Shown here: positions 8,777 to 17,885 of the stretch, one piece after another
How the letters are laid out: each line of letters starts with the position of its first letter
How positions within the stretch are numbered: position 1 is the stretch's first letter
NCBI RefSeq assembly: GCF_025998815.1
Contig: NZ_AP026678.1
Coordinates: 3,038,001-3,102,000, forward strand
Origin: Ignavibacterium sp.
Lineage (GTDB): Bacteria; Bacteroidota; Ignavibacteria; Ignavibacteriales; Ignavibacteriaceae
Direction: 5' to 3'
DNA length: 64,000 nt
The notes under the pieces: model-generated
Seen by the model: only the letters and a program-made list of their open reading frames with translations
What the model was told of the DNA's origin: nothing
Databases searched by the model: none
Made by a program: the position numbers and the translations under genes

Positions 8777-10504
8777 ATGGTTCAGTTAACAATAAACGGA
8801 ATAAAAGTAAATGCAGAAGAAGGAATGACAATTCTTGATGCTGCAAAGTCTGTTGGAATTACAATTCCAACTTTATGTCATATGAAAAACTTATTTCCAT
8901 CCGGAGCTTGCAGAATATGTTCTGTTGAAGTTGAAGGATTTAAAGGATTAACACCTGCCTGTGCTTATCCCGTTTCCGATGGATTAGTTGTTGAAACAGA
9001 TTCGCCTCGTGTAAGAAGAGCAAGAAAAACTATTGTTGAATTACTTGTGGAAAATCATCCGCAGGATTGTTTAATCTGCGTAAGAAATAAAAATTGTGAG
9101 TTGCAGGATTTATCCGAGAGATACGGAGTTCGTGAGCATCGTTATGTTGGTGAAACAAAATCTCACGCAATTGATATCTCAAGCGCTTCGATGGAAAGAG
9201 ACCCTGCAAAATGTATTCTCTGCGGCAGATGCGTTCGTGCTTGTCACGAAGTTCAAAAAATCGGTGCGATTGATTTTACGAAAAGAGGATTTGCATCAAT
9301 CGTTACAACTCCTTACAACAAAGGATTGAATGTAAGCGATTGTATTCTTTGCGGACAATGTATTCTTGTATGTCCAACAGCAGCATTAAGAGAAAAAAGC
9401 TCTGTAAAGGAAGTAGCTTCTGCACTTTACGACAGAAAAAAATATTGTATCGCTCAGGTTGCGCCTGCTGTTCGTGCTTCAATTGGTGAAGAATATAATA
9501 TGCCTTTAGGTACGGATGTTACTGGTTTACTTGTTACCGGACTTCGTCGCCTCGGCTTCAAAAAAGTTTTTGATACAAACTTTGCCGCTGACTTAACAAT
9601 TATGGAAGAAGCTTCCGAATTAATTAACAGAATTCAGAATGGCGGTTCACTACCGATGTTTACAAGCTGCTGTCCCGGTTGGGTTAAATATGCTGAGATG
9701 AACAATCCCGAAATACTTGATCATATTTCAACCTGTAAATCTCCACACGAAATGGAGGGAGCAGTTCTTAAAACCTATTATGCAAGAAAAATGGGAATTG
9801 ATCCAAAAGATATTTTTGTCGTTTCGATAATGCCTTGCACAGTTAAGAAATATGAATCCGCCAGACCTGAACTGAAAGAAGAAGTTCTGCCTGATGTTGA
9901 TGCTGTTCTGACAACAAGAGAGTTAGTTCGCTTCTTCAAAATTGCAGGAATTGATTTTAATGATTTGCCTGAAAGTGAATTTGATAATCCGCTGGGAGAA
10001 TCAACCGGAGCTGCTGCAATATTCGGAACAAGCGGTGGTGTAATGGAAGCAGCATTAAGAACTGCTTATTGGAAACTTACAGGAAAAGAACTTGATAAAC
10101 TTGAGTTTGAAGAAATACGCGGAATGGAAGGCGTTAAAGAAGCAACAGTCAATATCAATGGGATGGATATCAATATCGCAGTGGTGAATGGAATTGGTAA
10201 TGTTAAGCAGATTGTTGAAGAAGTTGCAGCAGGAAAATCAAAACATCATTTCATTGAAGTGATGGCTTGTCCCGGTGGTTGCATCAACGGTGGCGGACAA
10301 CCAATTCATCAGAAACCGGAAAAAGTAATGAAACGTGTTAAAGTACTTTATCAGATTGATGAGAATGCAAAGCACAGAAGATCACACGAGAATGAATCAG
10401 TTAAGACTTTGTACAGAGAATTTTTCGGTGAACCAAATTCTCACAAAGCTCATGAGATTCTTCATACTGAGTACTTTGATAAGAAAAAGGTTTTAAGAAA
10501 TTAG
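8777..10504 (+). CDS. hydA: [FeFe]-hydrogenase catalytic subunit (NAD-linked, group A3-like)
   Basis: This 575-aa protein has an N-terminal NuoG-like [2Fe-2S] domain (Cys at about 34, 45, 48 and 61). A His/Cys [4Fe-4S] motif follows (HPQDCLICVRNKNC, about 95-108), then two ferredoxin clusters (CILCGRCVRAC and CILCGQCILVC). The H-cluster domain has all three signatures: L1 FTSCCPGW (about 295-302), L2 MPCTVKKYE (about 352-360) and L3 MACPGGCINGGGQP (about 495-508). The proton-transfer Cys of L1 is present, so it should be catalytic. With hydC and hydB it forms a cytoplasmic NADH-dependent, probably ferredoxin-coupled hydrogenase. Its maturation would need HydF here plus HydE and HydG elsewhere. 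Confidence 0.96.
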   Translation: MVQLTINGIKVNAEEGMTILDAAKSVGITIPTLCHMKNLFPSGACRICSVEVEGFKGLTPACAYPVSDGLVVETDSPRVRRARKTIVELLVENHPQDCLICVRNKNCELQDLSERYGVREHRYVGETKSHAIDISSASMERDPAKCILCGRCVRACHEVQKIGAIDFTKRGFASIVTTPYNKGLNVSDCILCGQCILVCPTAALREKSSVKEVASALYDRKKYCIAQVAPAVRASIGEEYNMPLGTDVTGLLVTGLRRLGFKKVFDTNFAADLTIMEEASELINRIQNGGSLPMFTSCCPGWVKYAEMNNPEILDHISTCKSPHEMEGAVLKTYYARKMGIDPKDIFVVSIMPCTVKKYESARPELKEEVLPDVDAVLTTRELVRFFKIAGIDFNDLPESEFDNPLGESTGAAAIFGTSGGVMEAALRTAYWKLTGKELDKLEFEEIRGMEGVKEATVNINGMDINIAVVNGIGNVKQIVEEVAAGKSKHHFIEVMACPGGCINGGGQPIHQKPEKVMKRVKVLYQIDENAKHRRSHENESVKTLYREFFGEPNSHKAHEILHTEYFDKKKVLRN

Positions 10505-10517
10505 ATATTATCATAAA

Positions 10518-10567
10518 TGTCATCCTGAGCTTGCTTGACGACAGTCAGGCTTGTCGAAGGATGCAGC
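10518..10567. repeat. Short interspersed repeat (gtcatcctgagc family)
   Basis: The segment starts tgtcatcctgagcttg and ends gcttgtcgaaggatgcagc, an imperfect inverted repeat (catcctgagc / aaggatg). The pattern is familiar from intergenic repeats in many environmental Bacteroidota-like genomes. It is located just behind hydA and could act as a hairpin at the transcript end. Confidence 0.6.
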
Positions 10568-10604
10568 TAAGTGTTCCAACTGTCTAATTGGTTAAAGCTC
10601 ATTT

Positions 10605-10645
10605 CTCACCAATAAGACACAAAGAGCACTAAGGGACACGAAGGG
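10605..10645 (+). repeat. Short interspersed repeat (gacacaaagagcactaagg family) carrying the RBS of the next gene
   Basis: This purine-rich quasi-periodic element (caccaataagacacaaag through gacacgaaggg) belongs to the familiar class of cactaagacacaaagg repeats. Its right end, cgaagggaag, sits 5-10 bases before the ATG at 10650 and serves as that gene's Shine-Dalgarno sequence. Confidence 0.55.
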
Positions 10646-10649
10646 AAGA

Positions 10650-12629
10650 ATGAATCACGCAATAGTCAGTACAATAAGCGATAGATGTAAAAGATGTTAC
10701 TCGTGCATAAGAGAATGTCCGGCTGCGGCTATTCGTGTTGTGGATGCTCAGGCGCAGGTTATTGAGGAGCGTTGTATTGCTTGCGGACATTGTGTTAAAG
10801 TCTGCTCGCAGGATGCTAAACAAATTTTATCTGAAATTGATCTCGCATTTGAACTCCTTCATACAAACAAAGCAGTTGCAATTGTTGCGCCTTCTTTCGC
10901 CGCTTCATTTCCGGAAAATTATAAGAAAGTTCCAACAGCACTGAGGAAACTTGGATTTACTCAGGTAGTTGAAACTGCATTCGGTGCTGATCTTATTGCA
11001 AATCATTATTCTGAAATTCTTAAATCAGAAGCTGATAAAACTATTATTAGCTCGGCTTGTCCTGCAGTTGTTAGCTTCATTCAGAAATATTATGTAGAGC
11101 TTGTTCCCAATCTTGCAAAAGTTGTTTCACCGATGATTGCGCTTGGCAGATATCTTAAACAGGAATCGGGCGATGAAATCAAAATTGTTTTCATTGGTCC
11201 TTGTGTTGCAAAAAAACAGGAAGCTGTTGATGATGAAGTTTATGGAGTGATTGATGCTGTTTTAACATTTCACGAATTAAAAGAAATGTTTGATGAAAAA
11301 CAGATTGAGATAAATTTACTTGAAGAAAGTGAATTTGATCCTCCACATGCAATGATGGGAAAAGCTTATCCGCTTGCAGGAGGTTTACTTAAAACAACAG
11401 ATATAAATGATGATGTACTCGAAAAAGATATCATTGTTGTTGAAGGAAAGAAAAAAGTGCTTGAGATAATTGAAGAGATTGCTCATAACAACATCAATGC
11501 AAAGTTTACTGACATTCTTTTCTGTGAAGGTTGTATCAGCGGTCCTGCAATTGATACAACTCTGAACTATTACTCACGACGAGAAAAAGTTATTGATTAC
11601 ATCAACGATAAAATTAATAATGTTGATAGAAGAGTCTGGAAAAGTAATCTCTACAATGCAAGAAAATTAAATCTCATAAGAAATTTTAAAGCCGATAATC
11701 AGCGGCGGCCAATGCCGAGCGAAGAAAAAATCAGAGAGATACTTGCACAGACAAAAAAGTTCACGCCCAAAGATGAACTCAATTGTGGTGCTTGTGGATA
11801 TGAAACCTGTCGCGAATATGCTATTGCTATTGCAAAAGGTCTTGCCGAAAAAGAAATGTGTTTGCCTTATCTTATTGATGAACTGAGAAACGCTTATGAA
11901 AATTTGAGCAACACTCAGGAACAATTAAGAATAGCAGAGAAGCTTGCATCAATCGGACAGCTGGCTGCTGGTGTTGCACATGAAATTAATAATCCACTTG
12001 GCACTATTCTGCTTTATACTTCAATGCTGAAGAAAGAACTTGAAAAATATTATAATGATGATCGATATAAATCTGACTTTGAACTTATCATAGAAGAAGC
12101 AAACAGATGTAAAAATATAGTTTCAAATCTTTTGAACTTTGCACGGCAGGGAAAATTAAATCTCAGGGAATTTGATGTTAAAAATTCTGTTGAAGATGTT
12201 TTAAAACCTTTTACAGTAAATCCATCTTACAGAAATATTGATTTTATCTTAAATGTTGCCAATAATGATTGTAAGATTATAGCTGATGAAGATCAACTTA
12301 AACAAGTTTTTATTAATCTCATTAAAAATGCCTGTGATGCAATGAGTGAGTCTGAAAAGAAAGTACTTACTGTCAATTTGAACTGCACTGATAAAGAAAT
12401 TACGATTGAATTTTCAGATACAGGCATAGGTATTCCAAAAGAAAATCAAAGTAAAATATTTACTCCTTTCTTCACTACTAAAAGTATTGGGAAAGGAACG
12501 GGTTTGGGTCTGGCAATTTCATACGGAATTATTAAAATGCATAAAGGAAATATTACTTTTACTTCCGAAGAAGGTAAAGGAACAATATTCAAAATAACTT
12601 TACCGAAGAATCAATTATCAAATGGTTAG
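10650..12629 (+). CDS. Hydrogenase-like sensor fused to a histidine kinase (putative H2/redox sensor)
   Basis: The 659-aa protein has two ferredoxin motifs (CKRCYSCIREC, CIACGHCVKVC). A short H-cluster domain keeps the four cluster Cys: SSACP at about 134-138, GPCVAKKQE at about 183-191, and CEGC at about 291-294. An Fe-S domain of the PF04060 type follows (CGACGYETC, about 378-386), then a HisKA/HATPase module with VAHEINNPLG (phospho-His about 441) and the N, G1 and G2 boxes. The usual TSCCP proton-transfer Cys is Ala here, as in described sensory hydrogenases of the HydS type. It follows hydA and precedes two response-regulator genes. I infer that it reports H2 or redox state and controls hydrogenase expression. 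No membrane segments are seen. Confidence 0.88.
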   Translation: MNHAIVSTISDRCKRCYSCIRECPAAAIRVVDAQAQVIEERCIACGHCVKVCSQDAKQILSEIDLAFELLHTNKAVAIVAPSFAASFPENYKKVPTALRKLGFTQVVETAFGADLIANHYSEILKSEADKTIISSACPAVVSFIQKYYVELVPNLAKVVSPMIALGRYLKQESGDEIKIVFIGPCVAKKQEAVDDEVYGVIDAVLTFHELKEMFDEKQIEINLLEESEFDPPHAMMGKAYPLAGGLLKTTDINDDVLEKDIIVVEGKKKVLEIIEEIAHNNINAKFTDILFCEGCISGPAIDTTLNYYSRREKVIDYINDKINNVDRRVWKSNLYNARKLNLIRNFKADNQRRPMPSEEKIREILAQTKKFTPKDELNCGACGYETCREYAIAIAKGLAEKEMCLPYLIDELRNAYENLSNTQEQLRIAEKLASIGQLAAGVAHEINNPLGTILLYTSMLKKELEKYYNDDRYKSDFELIIEEANRCKNIVSNLLNFARQGKLNLREFDVKNSVEDVLKPFTVNPSYRNIDFILNVANNDCKIIADEDQLKQVFINLIKNACDAMSESEKKVLTVNLNCTDKEITIEFSDTGIGIPKENQSKIFTPFFTTKSIGKGTGLGLAISYGIIKMHKGNITFTSEEGKGTIFKITLPKNQLSNG

Positions 12630-12653
12630 AAAAAATTATGGGAGAGATTAATT

Positions 12654-13064
12654 ATGAATGAAAAAAAGAAAATACTTTTAGTTGATGATGACCTCGATCT
12701 TCTTGAACAAAATAAAATTCTTATTGAATCAAAAGGTTATGAAGTAATTACTGCAAACAGTGCAAAAGAAGGTTGGGAAATCTTTAAAAAGATAAAACCT
12801 GATGCGTGTGTGATAGATTTAATTATGGAGGAGTATGATTCAGGTTTTGTTCTTTGTCATCGTATTAAAAAAGATGAACACGGAAAGAACATTCCTGTTT
12901 TCATATTAACTTCTGCAACTTATGACACTGGATTTAAATTCGGTGCATCGACAAGCGAAGAAAGAGAGTGGATAAATGCTGATGAACTGATTAACAAGCC
13001 AGTTGTTATTGATGAGTTTGTTCAGAAGCTTGAGAATTATTTTGAATTGAACCAAAGGAAATAG
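12654..13064 (+). CDS. Single-domain response regulator
   Basis: This 136-aa protein is a receiver domain only. An acidic DDD is at about residues 11-13, a phospho-acceptor Asp lies in VIDLIM (about 57), a Thr/Ser lies in LTSA, and the conserved Lys lies in INKPV. An insertion of about 18 residues sits between the Thr strand and the Lys (TGFKFGASTSEEREW). There is no output domain. It lies 24 bp behind the hydrogenase-like kinase, so it is the likely phosphate acceptor and may act as an intermediate to the following receiver-kinase. Confidence 0.88.
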   Translation: MNEKKKILLVDDDLDLLEQNKILIESKGYEVITANSAKEGWEIFKKIKPDACVIDLIMEEYDSGFVLCHRIKKDEHGKNIPVFILTSATYDTGFKFGASTSEEREWINADELINKPVVIDEFVQKLENYFELNQRK

Positions 13065-13074
13065 AAAACAGATA

Positions 13075-13140
13075 ACACTGATTCAACTGATTTTCACAGA
13101 TTTAATCTGCGATAATCAGCCAGATCTGTGTCATCAGTGT
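13075..13140. repeat. Palindromic intergenic repeat (cacagattt/aatctg family)
   Basis: The outer arms acactgat (13075-13082) and atcagtgt (13133-13140) are complementary. The inner arms cacagat and atctgtg also pair. This belongs to the well-known acagatttcacagattt type of repeats seen in many environmental genomes. Its last bases create a GTG at 13139 in frame with the next gene, a spurious-looking alternative start. Confidence 0.65.
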
Positions 13141-13153
13141 GCCATTAACCGGT

Positions 13154-14635
13154 ATGCAGAACGCAAAACCAAAAATATTAGTCGTTGATGATGAGAAAGG
13201 TCTTCGCATTGGTGTGCAGCGACTTTTAGAAATGGAAGGTTATGAGGTTGATGTTGCAGAAAACGGAAAGGAAGGGATTGAACTCGGGACGAAGAATGAT
13301 TATGACATTGCCATCATTGATTTAAAGATGCCTGATATTGAAGGGATTGAAGTTCTTAAAAACATTAAACAAAAATTTCCGAACACAGTTTGTTTTATTG
13401 CCACTGCTTTTGCTAGTTATGATACTGCAATTGAAGCAACAAAACTTGGCGCACAAAGTTACATCCCAAAACCTTTCACGCCCGAAGAACTAATTACAGA
13501 GATAAAAAACGGTTATCAGAAAAGACAACTGTTACTTGAAGAAGAAAAATGGAGAAAAGAAAGAGAAGAAAGATTACTTGAAGTTGCTTTTGAAAAAACA
13601 AGACTTAACACAATTATCAATTCAATAACTGATGGAGTGCTTGTTGTTAACAAAGAAGGTCTTGCTGTTCTCTTTAATCCTGCTGTTTATAAGTTCCTTG
13701 AGCTTTCCGAAATAAAAGTTGAAGAATATATTCTTGACAAACTTCGCCCTGAAATACTTGAACTGATAAATAAATTTCTTCTTTCAGATTCGAAAGAAAA
13801 AAGGTCTTACACAATTCAATTAGAGGTAAAACCAAATCGTGAATTTTTTATCGAAGCGACTGCTTCACCTGTTTTTCATCCTGGTGATAATCTTGCCGGA
13901 GTTGTAATTGTTTTTAAAGATATAACTGAGCTGAAGAAAATTGAGCTGATAAAATCCCAGTTCGTTTCAATGGTTTCTCACGAATTAAAAGCACCGATTG
14001 CTGCTGTTTATGGTTTCTTAAAATTGATGATTGATGAAAACATTAAATTGAATGAGGAGCAGAAAAAAGATTATATTCAACGATCAATGGTTCGGCTTGA
14101 TGGTTTACTGAAAATGGTAAATGATCTTCTTGATATATCAAGAATGGAATTAAAAACAGTGAGAAGAGAAATAAGAAAAATCTGTCTGACTGAAATTATT
14201 AAAAACATACTTGAATTGTTCCAGGTTGAAATTCAGAAATCAAATATCACTGTTAATTTTAATTATCAACAGAATAGTTTTTGTATTGATGCAGATGCAG
14301 ATGAAATAACAAGATTATTCACCAATTTAATCAGTAATGCAATCAAGTATAACAGACCTTCGGGAAGTATAACGATAAGTATCAACCAAACAGGGAACTT
14401 CCTTCTCACTGAAATAAAAGACACCGGAATTGGAATGAAAGAAGAAGAGAAGAAAAAACTCTTTTCAGAATTCTTCAGGGCTAAGAATGAATTCACAAAA
14501 AATATAAGCGGCACAGGACTCGGATTATCAATCGTAAAACGCATTGTTGATTCATACTCAGGCAAAATTGAAGTTGAATCCGAATATGGTATCGGAACAA
14601 CATTCAGGATTTATTTGCCTTTGTCAGTGAATTGA
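13154..14635 (+). CDS. Receiver-PAS-histidine kinase
   Basis: The domains are an N-terminal receiver (ILVVDDE; phospho-Asp in AIIDLKMP; Lys in IPKPFTP; about 5-120), a coiled linker, a PAS domain (about 145-260), HisKA with VSHELKAPIAAVYG, and HATPase with the N box NLISNAIKYN and a GTGLGLSIV motif. The chosen start is ATG 13154. An in-frame GTG at 13139 adds five residues but is made by the upstream repeat. There are no membrane segments, so it acts in the cytoplasm. Being third in line after the hydrogenase-like sensor, it probably receives phosphate from it or integrates a second signal. There is no DNA-binding domain in this set of three genes. Confidence 0.88.
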   Translation: MQNAKPKILVVDDEKGLRIGVQRLLEMEGYEVDVAENGKEGIELGTKNDYDIAIIDLKMPDIEGIEVLKNIKQKFPNTVCFIATAFASYDTAIEATKLGAQSYIPKPFTPEELITEIKNGYQKRQLLLEEEKWRKEREERLLEVAFEKTRLNTIINSITDGVLVVNKEGLAVLFNPAVYKFLELSEIKVEEYILDKLRPEILELINKFLLSDSKEKRSYTIQLEVKPNREFFIEATASPVFHPGDNLAGVVIVFKDITELKKIELIKSQFVSMVSHELKAPIAAVYGFLKLMIDENIKLNEEQKKDYIQRSMVRLDGLLKMVNDLLDISRMELKTVRREIRKICLTEIIKNILELFQVEIQKSNITVNFNYQQNSFCIDADADEITRLFTNLISNAIKYNRPSGSITISINQTGNFLLTEIKDTGIGMKEEEKKKLFSEFFRAKNEFTKNISGTGLGLSIVKRIVDSYSGKIEVESEYGIGTTFRIYLPLSVN

Positions 14636-14674
14636 TTCAGAGTATTACAATTCATTTCTTATTTACAACATTTT

Positions 14675-14682
14675 TATCTTTG
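14675..14682 (+). promoter_or_regulatory. Possible -7 promoter box TATCTTTG
   Basis: TATCTTTG matches the Bacteroidota-type TAnnTTTG -7 element and lies 26 bp before the peptidase ATG. No clear TTG -33 element is at the right distance, so this is weak. Confidence 0.3.
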
Positions 14683-14708
14683 TCTATCAATCACAAAAAG
14701 TTAAATCA

Positions 14709-16400
14709 ATGAATTACTGGTTGACGCATTTCGAAAAATCAGGTATGACTGAATCTCCTGATTATTACGCCACACTAAAATATTTCGAGAAGTTCGAAAA
14801 GAATTTTCCTTATGTTAAAATCCAGGATATTGGAACGACTCCGCAAGGTAGGAAATTAAAAGTAATAATTGTTTCAAAGGATAAAGCATTTACTCCGCAC
14901 AAAGCCAGGAAGACTAAAAAAGCAATTGTCCTGATTCAGAATGGAATTCATTCCGGTGAGATTGAAGGTAAAGATGCTTGCATGCTTTTGCTTCGTGAGA
15001 TTCTTGTTACAAAAGAAAAATCTAATTTGTTGGATAATCTGATTCTTTTAATAATTCCTGTATTAAATATAGATGGACACGAAAGAATAAGTCCATTCAA
15101 TCGTCCGAATCAAAACGGTCCAAAGCAAATGGGTTGGCGAACAAATGCTCTGAACCTAAATCTCAATCGTGATTATCTTAAAGCTGACACTCCGGAAATC
15201 CAATCATTTCTCAAACTGTTTAATGAATGGCTCCCGGATTTTATGATTGATAATCACACAACGAATGGTGCTGATTATCAATATCATGTTACATATGGAA
15301 TTGAAACTCATCAGAATATTGACCGGAGTTTAGTTCAGTGGATTAAGAATAAATATCTTCCTTATCTTCATAAAAAAGTAGAAGATGATGGATTTATAAT
15401 TGGGCCTTATATGGAATTCAAAGATGGAACTGTTGAATCCGGAATACTTGATTTACCATCGCCACCAAGACTTTCGCACGGCTACTGTGCTGCTCAAAAT
15501 CGTGTTTGCCTTCTGGTTGAAACTCACAGCTTGAAACCATTCGCCAATCGTGTGTTTTCTACCAAATCGATGATGGAACATACACTTGAGTTCTTGAATG
15601 AAAACTTCAAAGAGATAATGATTATAAATAATCAGGCAGATAAAAATCCTGTTAAAAATTATTTGGTTGAGAAAAAGAAGTTTCCACTTGTACTTGTAAG
15701 TAATGGTAAGTTTGAAAAATTCTTATTCAAAGGTTTTGAGTGGTATGATGAATACAGTGAAATCACAGGTTCAACAGTTCGTAAATACACGAACAAACCA
15801 ATTGAAATAGAAATACCAATTTTCAATCAGGCAAAATCTGCTAAAAAAATATTTGTACCCGAAGCTTATCTTATTCCGCAGGAATTTGAAAATATTATCA
15901 GAGTTTTAAAACACCATCATATTAAATTAACTCAATTACAAAGTGATAAAATATTTAAAGTAGAGCGTTACAGATTTAAAAATGTAAATTTTGCACCGCG
16001 ACCTTATGAAGGCAGACAACTTCCATCTTTCGATACTGTTTGCTTTGAAGAAAATGTTTTATGTCCAAAAGGAACTTATGTTGTTCCGACGAATCAAAGA
16101 GCTTTGCGAGTAATAGTAAATCTGCTTGAACCAGATGCACCGGATTCATTTGTTCATTGGGGATTTTTCAACGCATTCTTTGAACGAAAAGAATATGCTG
16201 AAGCTTATGTAATGGAACCTTATGCAAAAGTGATGATAGATAATGATCAATCATTGAAAAATGAATTTTACAGAAGATTAGAAGCAGATGAAAAATTCAG
16301 AAATAATCCTTTGGAAAGATTAGATTTCTTCTACAGAAAATCTTCATTCTTTGATAAAGGAGAAAATGTATATCCGGTTATGAGACTTATTGATAAATAA
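14709..16400 (+). CDS. M14-family zinc carboxypeptidase-like protein
   Basis: This 563-aa protein has the M14 zinc ligands HSGE (about residues 80-83) and a downstream His in IDNHTTNG (about 180), the substrate-binding NLNLNRDYLKADTPE stretch, and a late catalytic-type Glu in LLVETHSLKP. No signal peptide is evident, although family members are often secreted. It is longer than single-domain carboxypeptidases. The last 230 residues carry a non-catalytic extension. Substrate unknown. It is monocistronic with no functional link to its neighbours. Confidence 0.85.
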   Translation: MNYWLTHFEKSGMTESPDYYATLKYFEKFEKNFPYVKIQDIGTTPQGRKLKVIIVSKDKAFTPHKARKTKKAIVLIQNGIHSGEIEGKDACMLLLREILVTKEKSNLLDNLILLIIPVLNIDGHERISPFNRPNQNGPKQMGWRTNALNLNLNRDYLKADTPEIQSFLKLFNEWLPDFMIDNHTTNGADYQYHVTYGIETHQNIDRSLVQWIKNKYLPYLHKKVEDDGFIIGPYMEFKDGTVESGILDLPSPPRLSHGYCAAQNRVCLLVETHSLKPFANRVFSTKSMMEHTLEFLNENFKEIMIINNQADKNPVKNYLVEKKKFPLVLVSNGKFEKFLFKGFEWYDEYSEITGSTVRKYTNKPIEIEIPIFNQAKSAKKIFVPEAYLIPQEFENIIRVLKHHHIKLTQLQSDKIFKVERYRFKNVNFAPRPYEGRQLPSFDTVCFEENVLCPKGTYVVPTNQRALRVIVNLLEPDAPDSFVHWGFFNAFFERKEYAEAYVMEPYAKVMIDNDQSLKNEFYRRLEADEKFRNNPLERLDFFYRKSSFFDKGENVYPVMRLIDK

Positions 16401-16523
16401 AGATTTGATTTTTGATTTATAAAATTTAATCTTTGCTACAAATTATTATTAATGAATCTTATTGCCTGAATAACAAATCGCTCAAGGACAATTTAGATTA
16501 AAATATATCAGCACGGAGGAAAT

Positions 16524-17723
16524 ATGCTAACAATTCTTTGCGTCTCAAGTTATGAAAAAGGTCATGACTTTATGAAAGAAGCTAAAGCTCAGGGCTGCAG
16601 AGTTTTGCTTCTTACATCCAAAAGTCTTGAGAATGCTGACTGGCCAAGAGAAAGTATAGATGATATTTTCTATATACCTGATAAAAACAAAGACTGGAAC
16701 ATGAAAGATGTTATTTACGGAGTTAGCTATCTGGCAAGAACAGAGAAAATTGACAGAATAGTAGCACTTGATGATTTTGATGTTGAACGAGCTGCAGCTC
16801 TCAGAGAACATTTAAGAATTGGTGGAATGGGCGATACAACTGCAAGATATTTCCGAGATAAACTTGCAATGAGAATGCGTGCTAAAGAAGTCGGAATTCC
16901 TGTTCCTGAATTTGAGCATGTTCTTAACTACAACAAAATTAATGATTTTATCAAGCGAGTACCATTTCCATATATGGTGAAACCAAGATTGCTCGCCGGT
17001 TCTTACGGATTAAAGAAAGTTCATAATGAACAGGAGCTTTGGGATAGAATAAATTTCCTTGGCGATGAACAATCATTCTTTCTGATGGAAAGATTTGTAC
17101 CGGGAAATATTTATCATGTCGATTCAATTGTATATAACTACGAAGTCAAATACGCAGTTGCAAGTCGTTATGGAACTCCGCCTTTTGAAGTTGCACATCA
17201 GGGAAGAGTATTTACAAGTAAAACTTTAAATCCTAATGATGAAAAATCAAAACAAGTTCTTGAGTTGAACAAACAATTGTTGAAAGCACTCGGGCTTAAG
17301 CAGGGAGTCTCTCATTCGGAATATATTGAGTCATCTGAAGACGGGAAATTTTATTTTCTTGAAACATCAGCAAGAGTAGGCGGTGCAAATCTTTCTGTAC
17401 TTGTTGAAGCTGCAACAGGGATAAATCTCTGGCGTGAATGGGCTAAAATTGAAATTCTGAATGGTGAAAAAGATTATCAGCTCCCAACACCAAAAAATTA
17501 TTTCGCGGGAATAATTACTTCTTTGGCAAAACAACAATGGCCTGATTTATCTGTTTATAATGATCCCGAAGTTTACTGGAGATTGAAAAAAGAATACCAC
17601 GCAGGAATTATTGTCACATCACCTGATGAAAAAAGAAGAGATGAATTGGTGGAACAATACACTCAAAGATTTTATAACGATTTCTTTGCAACAGCAAAAA
17701 TGGGCGAAAGACCAAGCGATTAA
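16524..17723 (+). CDS. ATP-grasp domain protein
   Basis: This 399-aa protein has a Rossmann-like N-terminal preATP-grasp part (residues 1-100) followed by an ATP-grasp fold. FRDKLAMRMRAKEVGIPVPE (about 112-131), PYMVKPRLLAGSYGLKKV with the ATP-binding Lys, MERFVPG, and the metal-binding FLETSARVGGAN (about 284-295) are all present. Such enzymes ligate a carboxylate to an amine or thiol using ATP; the substrate is not predictable. A strong ribosome binding site (ggagga) precedes the ATG. The gene stands alone between the peptidase and the desaturase. Confidence 0.82.
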   Translation: MLTILCVSSYEKGHDFMKEAKAQGCRVLLLTSKSLENADWPRESIDDIFYIPDKNKDWNMKDVIYGVSYLARTEKIDRIVALDDFDVERAAALREHLRIGGMGDTTARYFRDKLAMRMRAKEVGIPVPEFEHVLNYNKINDFIKRVPFPYMVKPRLLAGSYGLKKVHNEQELWDRINFLGDEQSFFLMERFVPGNIYHVDSIVYNYEVKYAVASRYGTPPFEVAHQGRVFTSKTLNPNDEKSKQVLELNKQLLKALGLKQGVSHSEYIESSEDGKFYFLETSARVGGANLSVLVEAATGINLWREWAKIEILNGEKDYQLPTPKNYFAGIITSLAKQQWPDLSVYNDPEVYWRLKKEYHAGIIVTSPDEKRRDELVEQYTQRFYNDFFATAKMGERPSD

Positions 17724-17885
17724 ATCCTTTAGTGTAAATAAATTGTAAATACTCTTATTCGCACTTCCTAATTGAACGAAACATTCCTAATATTGTTTAG
17801 TAATTGAAAACAATTACTATTGATTGAGCATTACCATTCGCTTCATTCAATTCAAATAAATCAATAAGTGAAAGAAAAATCTATT

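Noticed and set aside
17868-17885. GTG 17868 as start of the desaturase
   Set aside because: It adds six residues without homology; ATG 17886 fits the domain start equally well and is the more common start codon.
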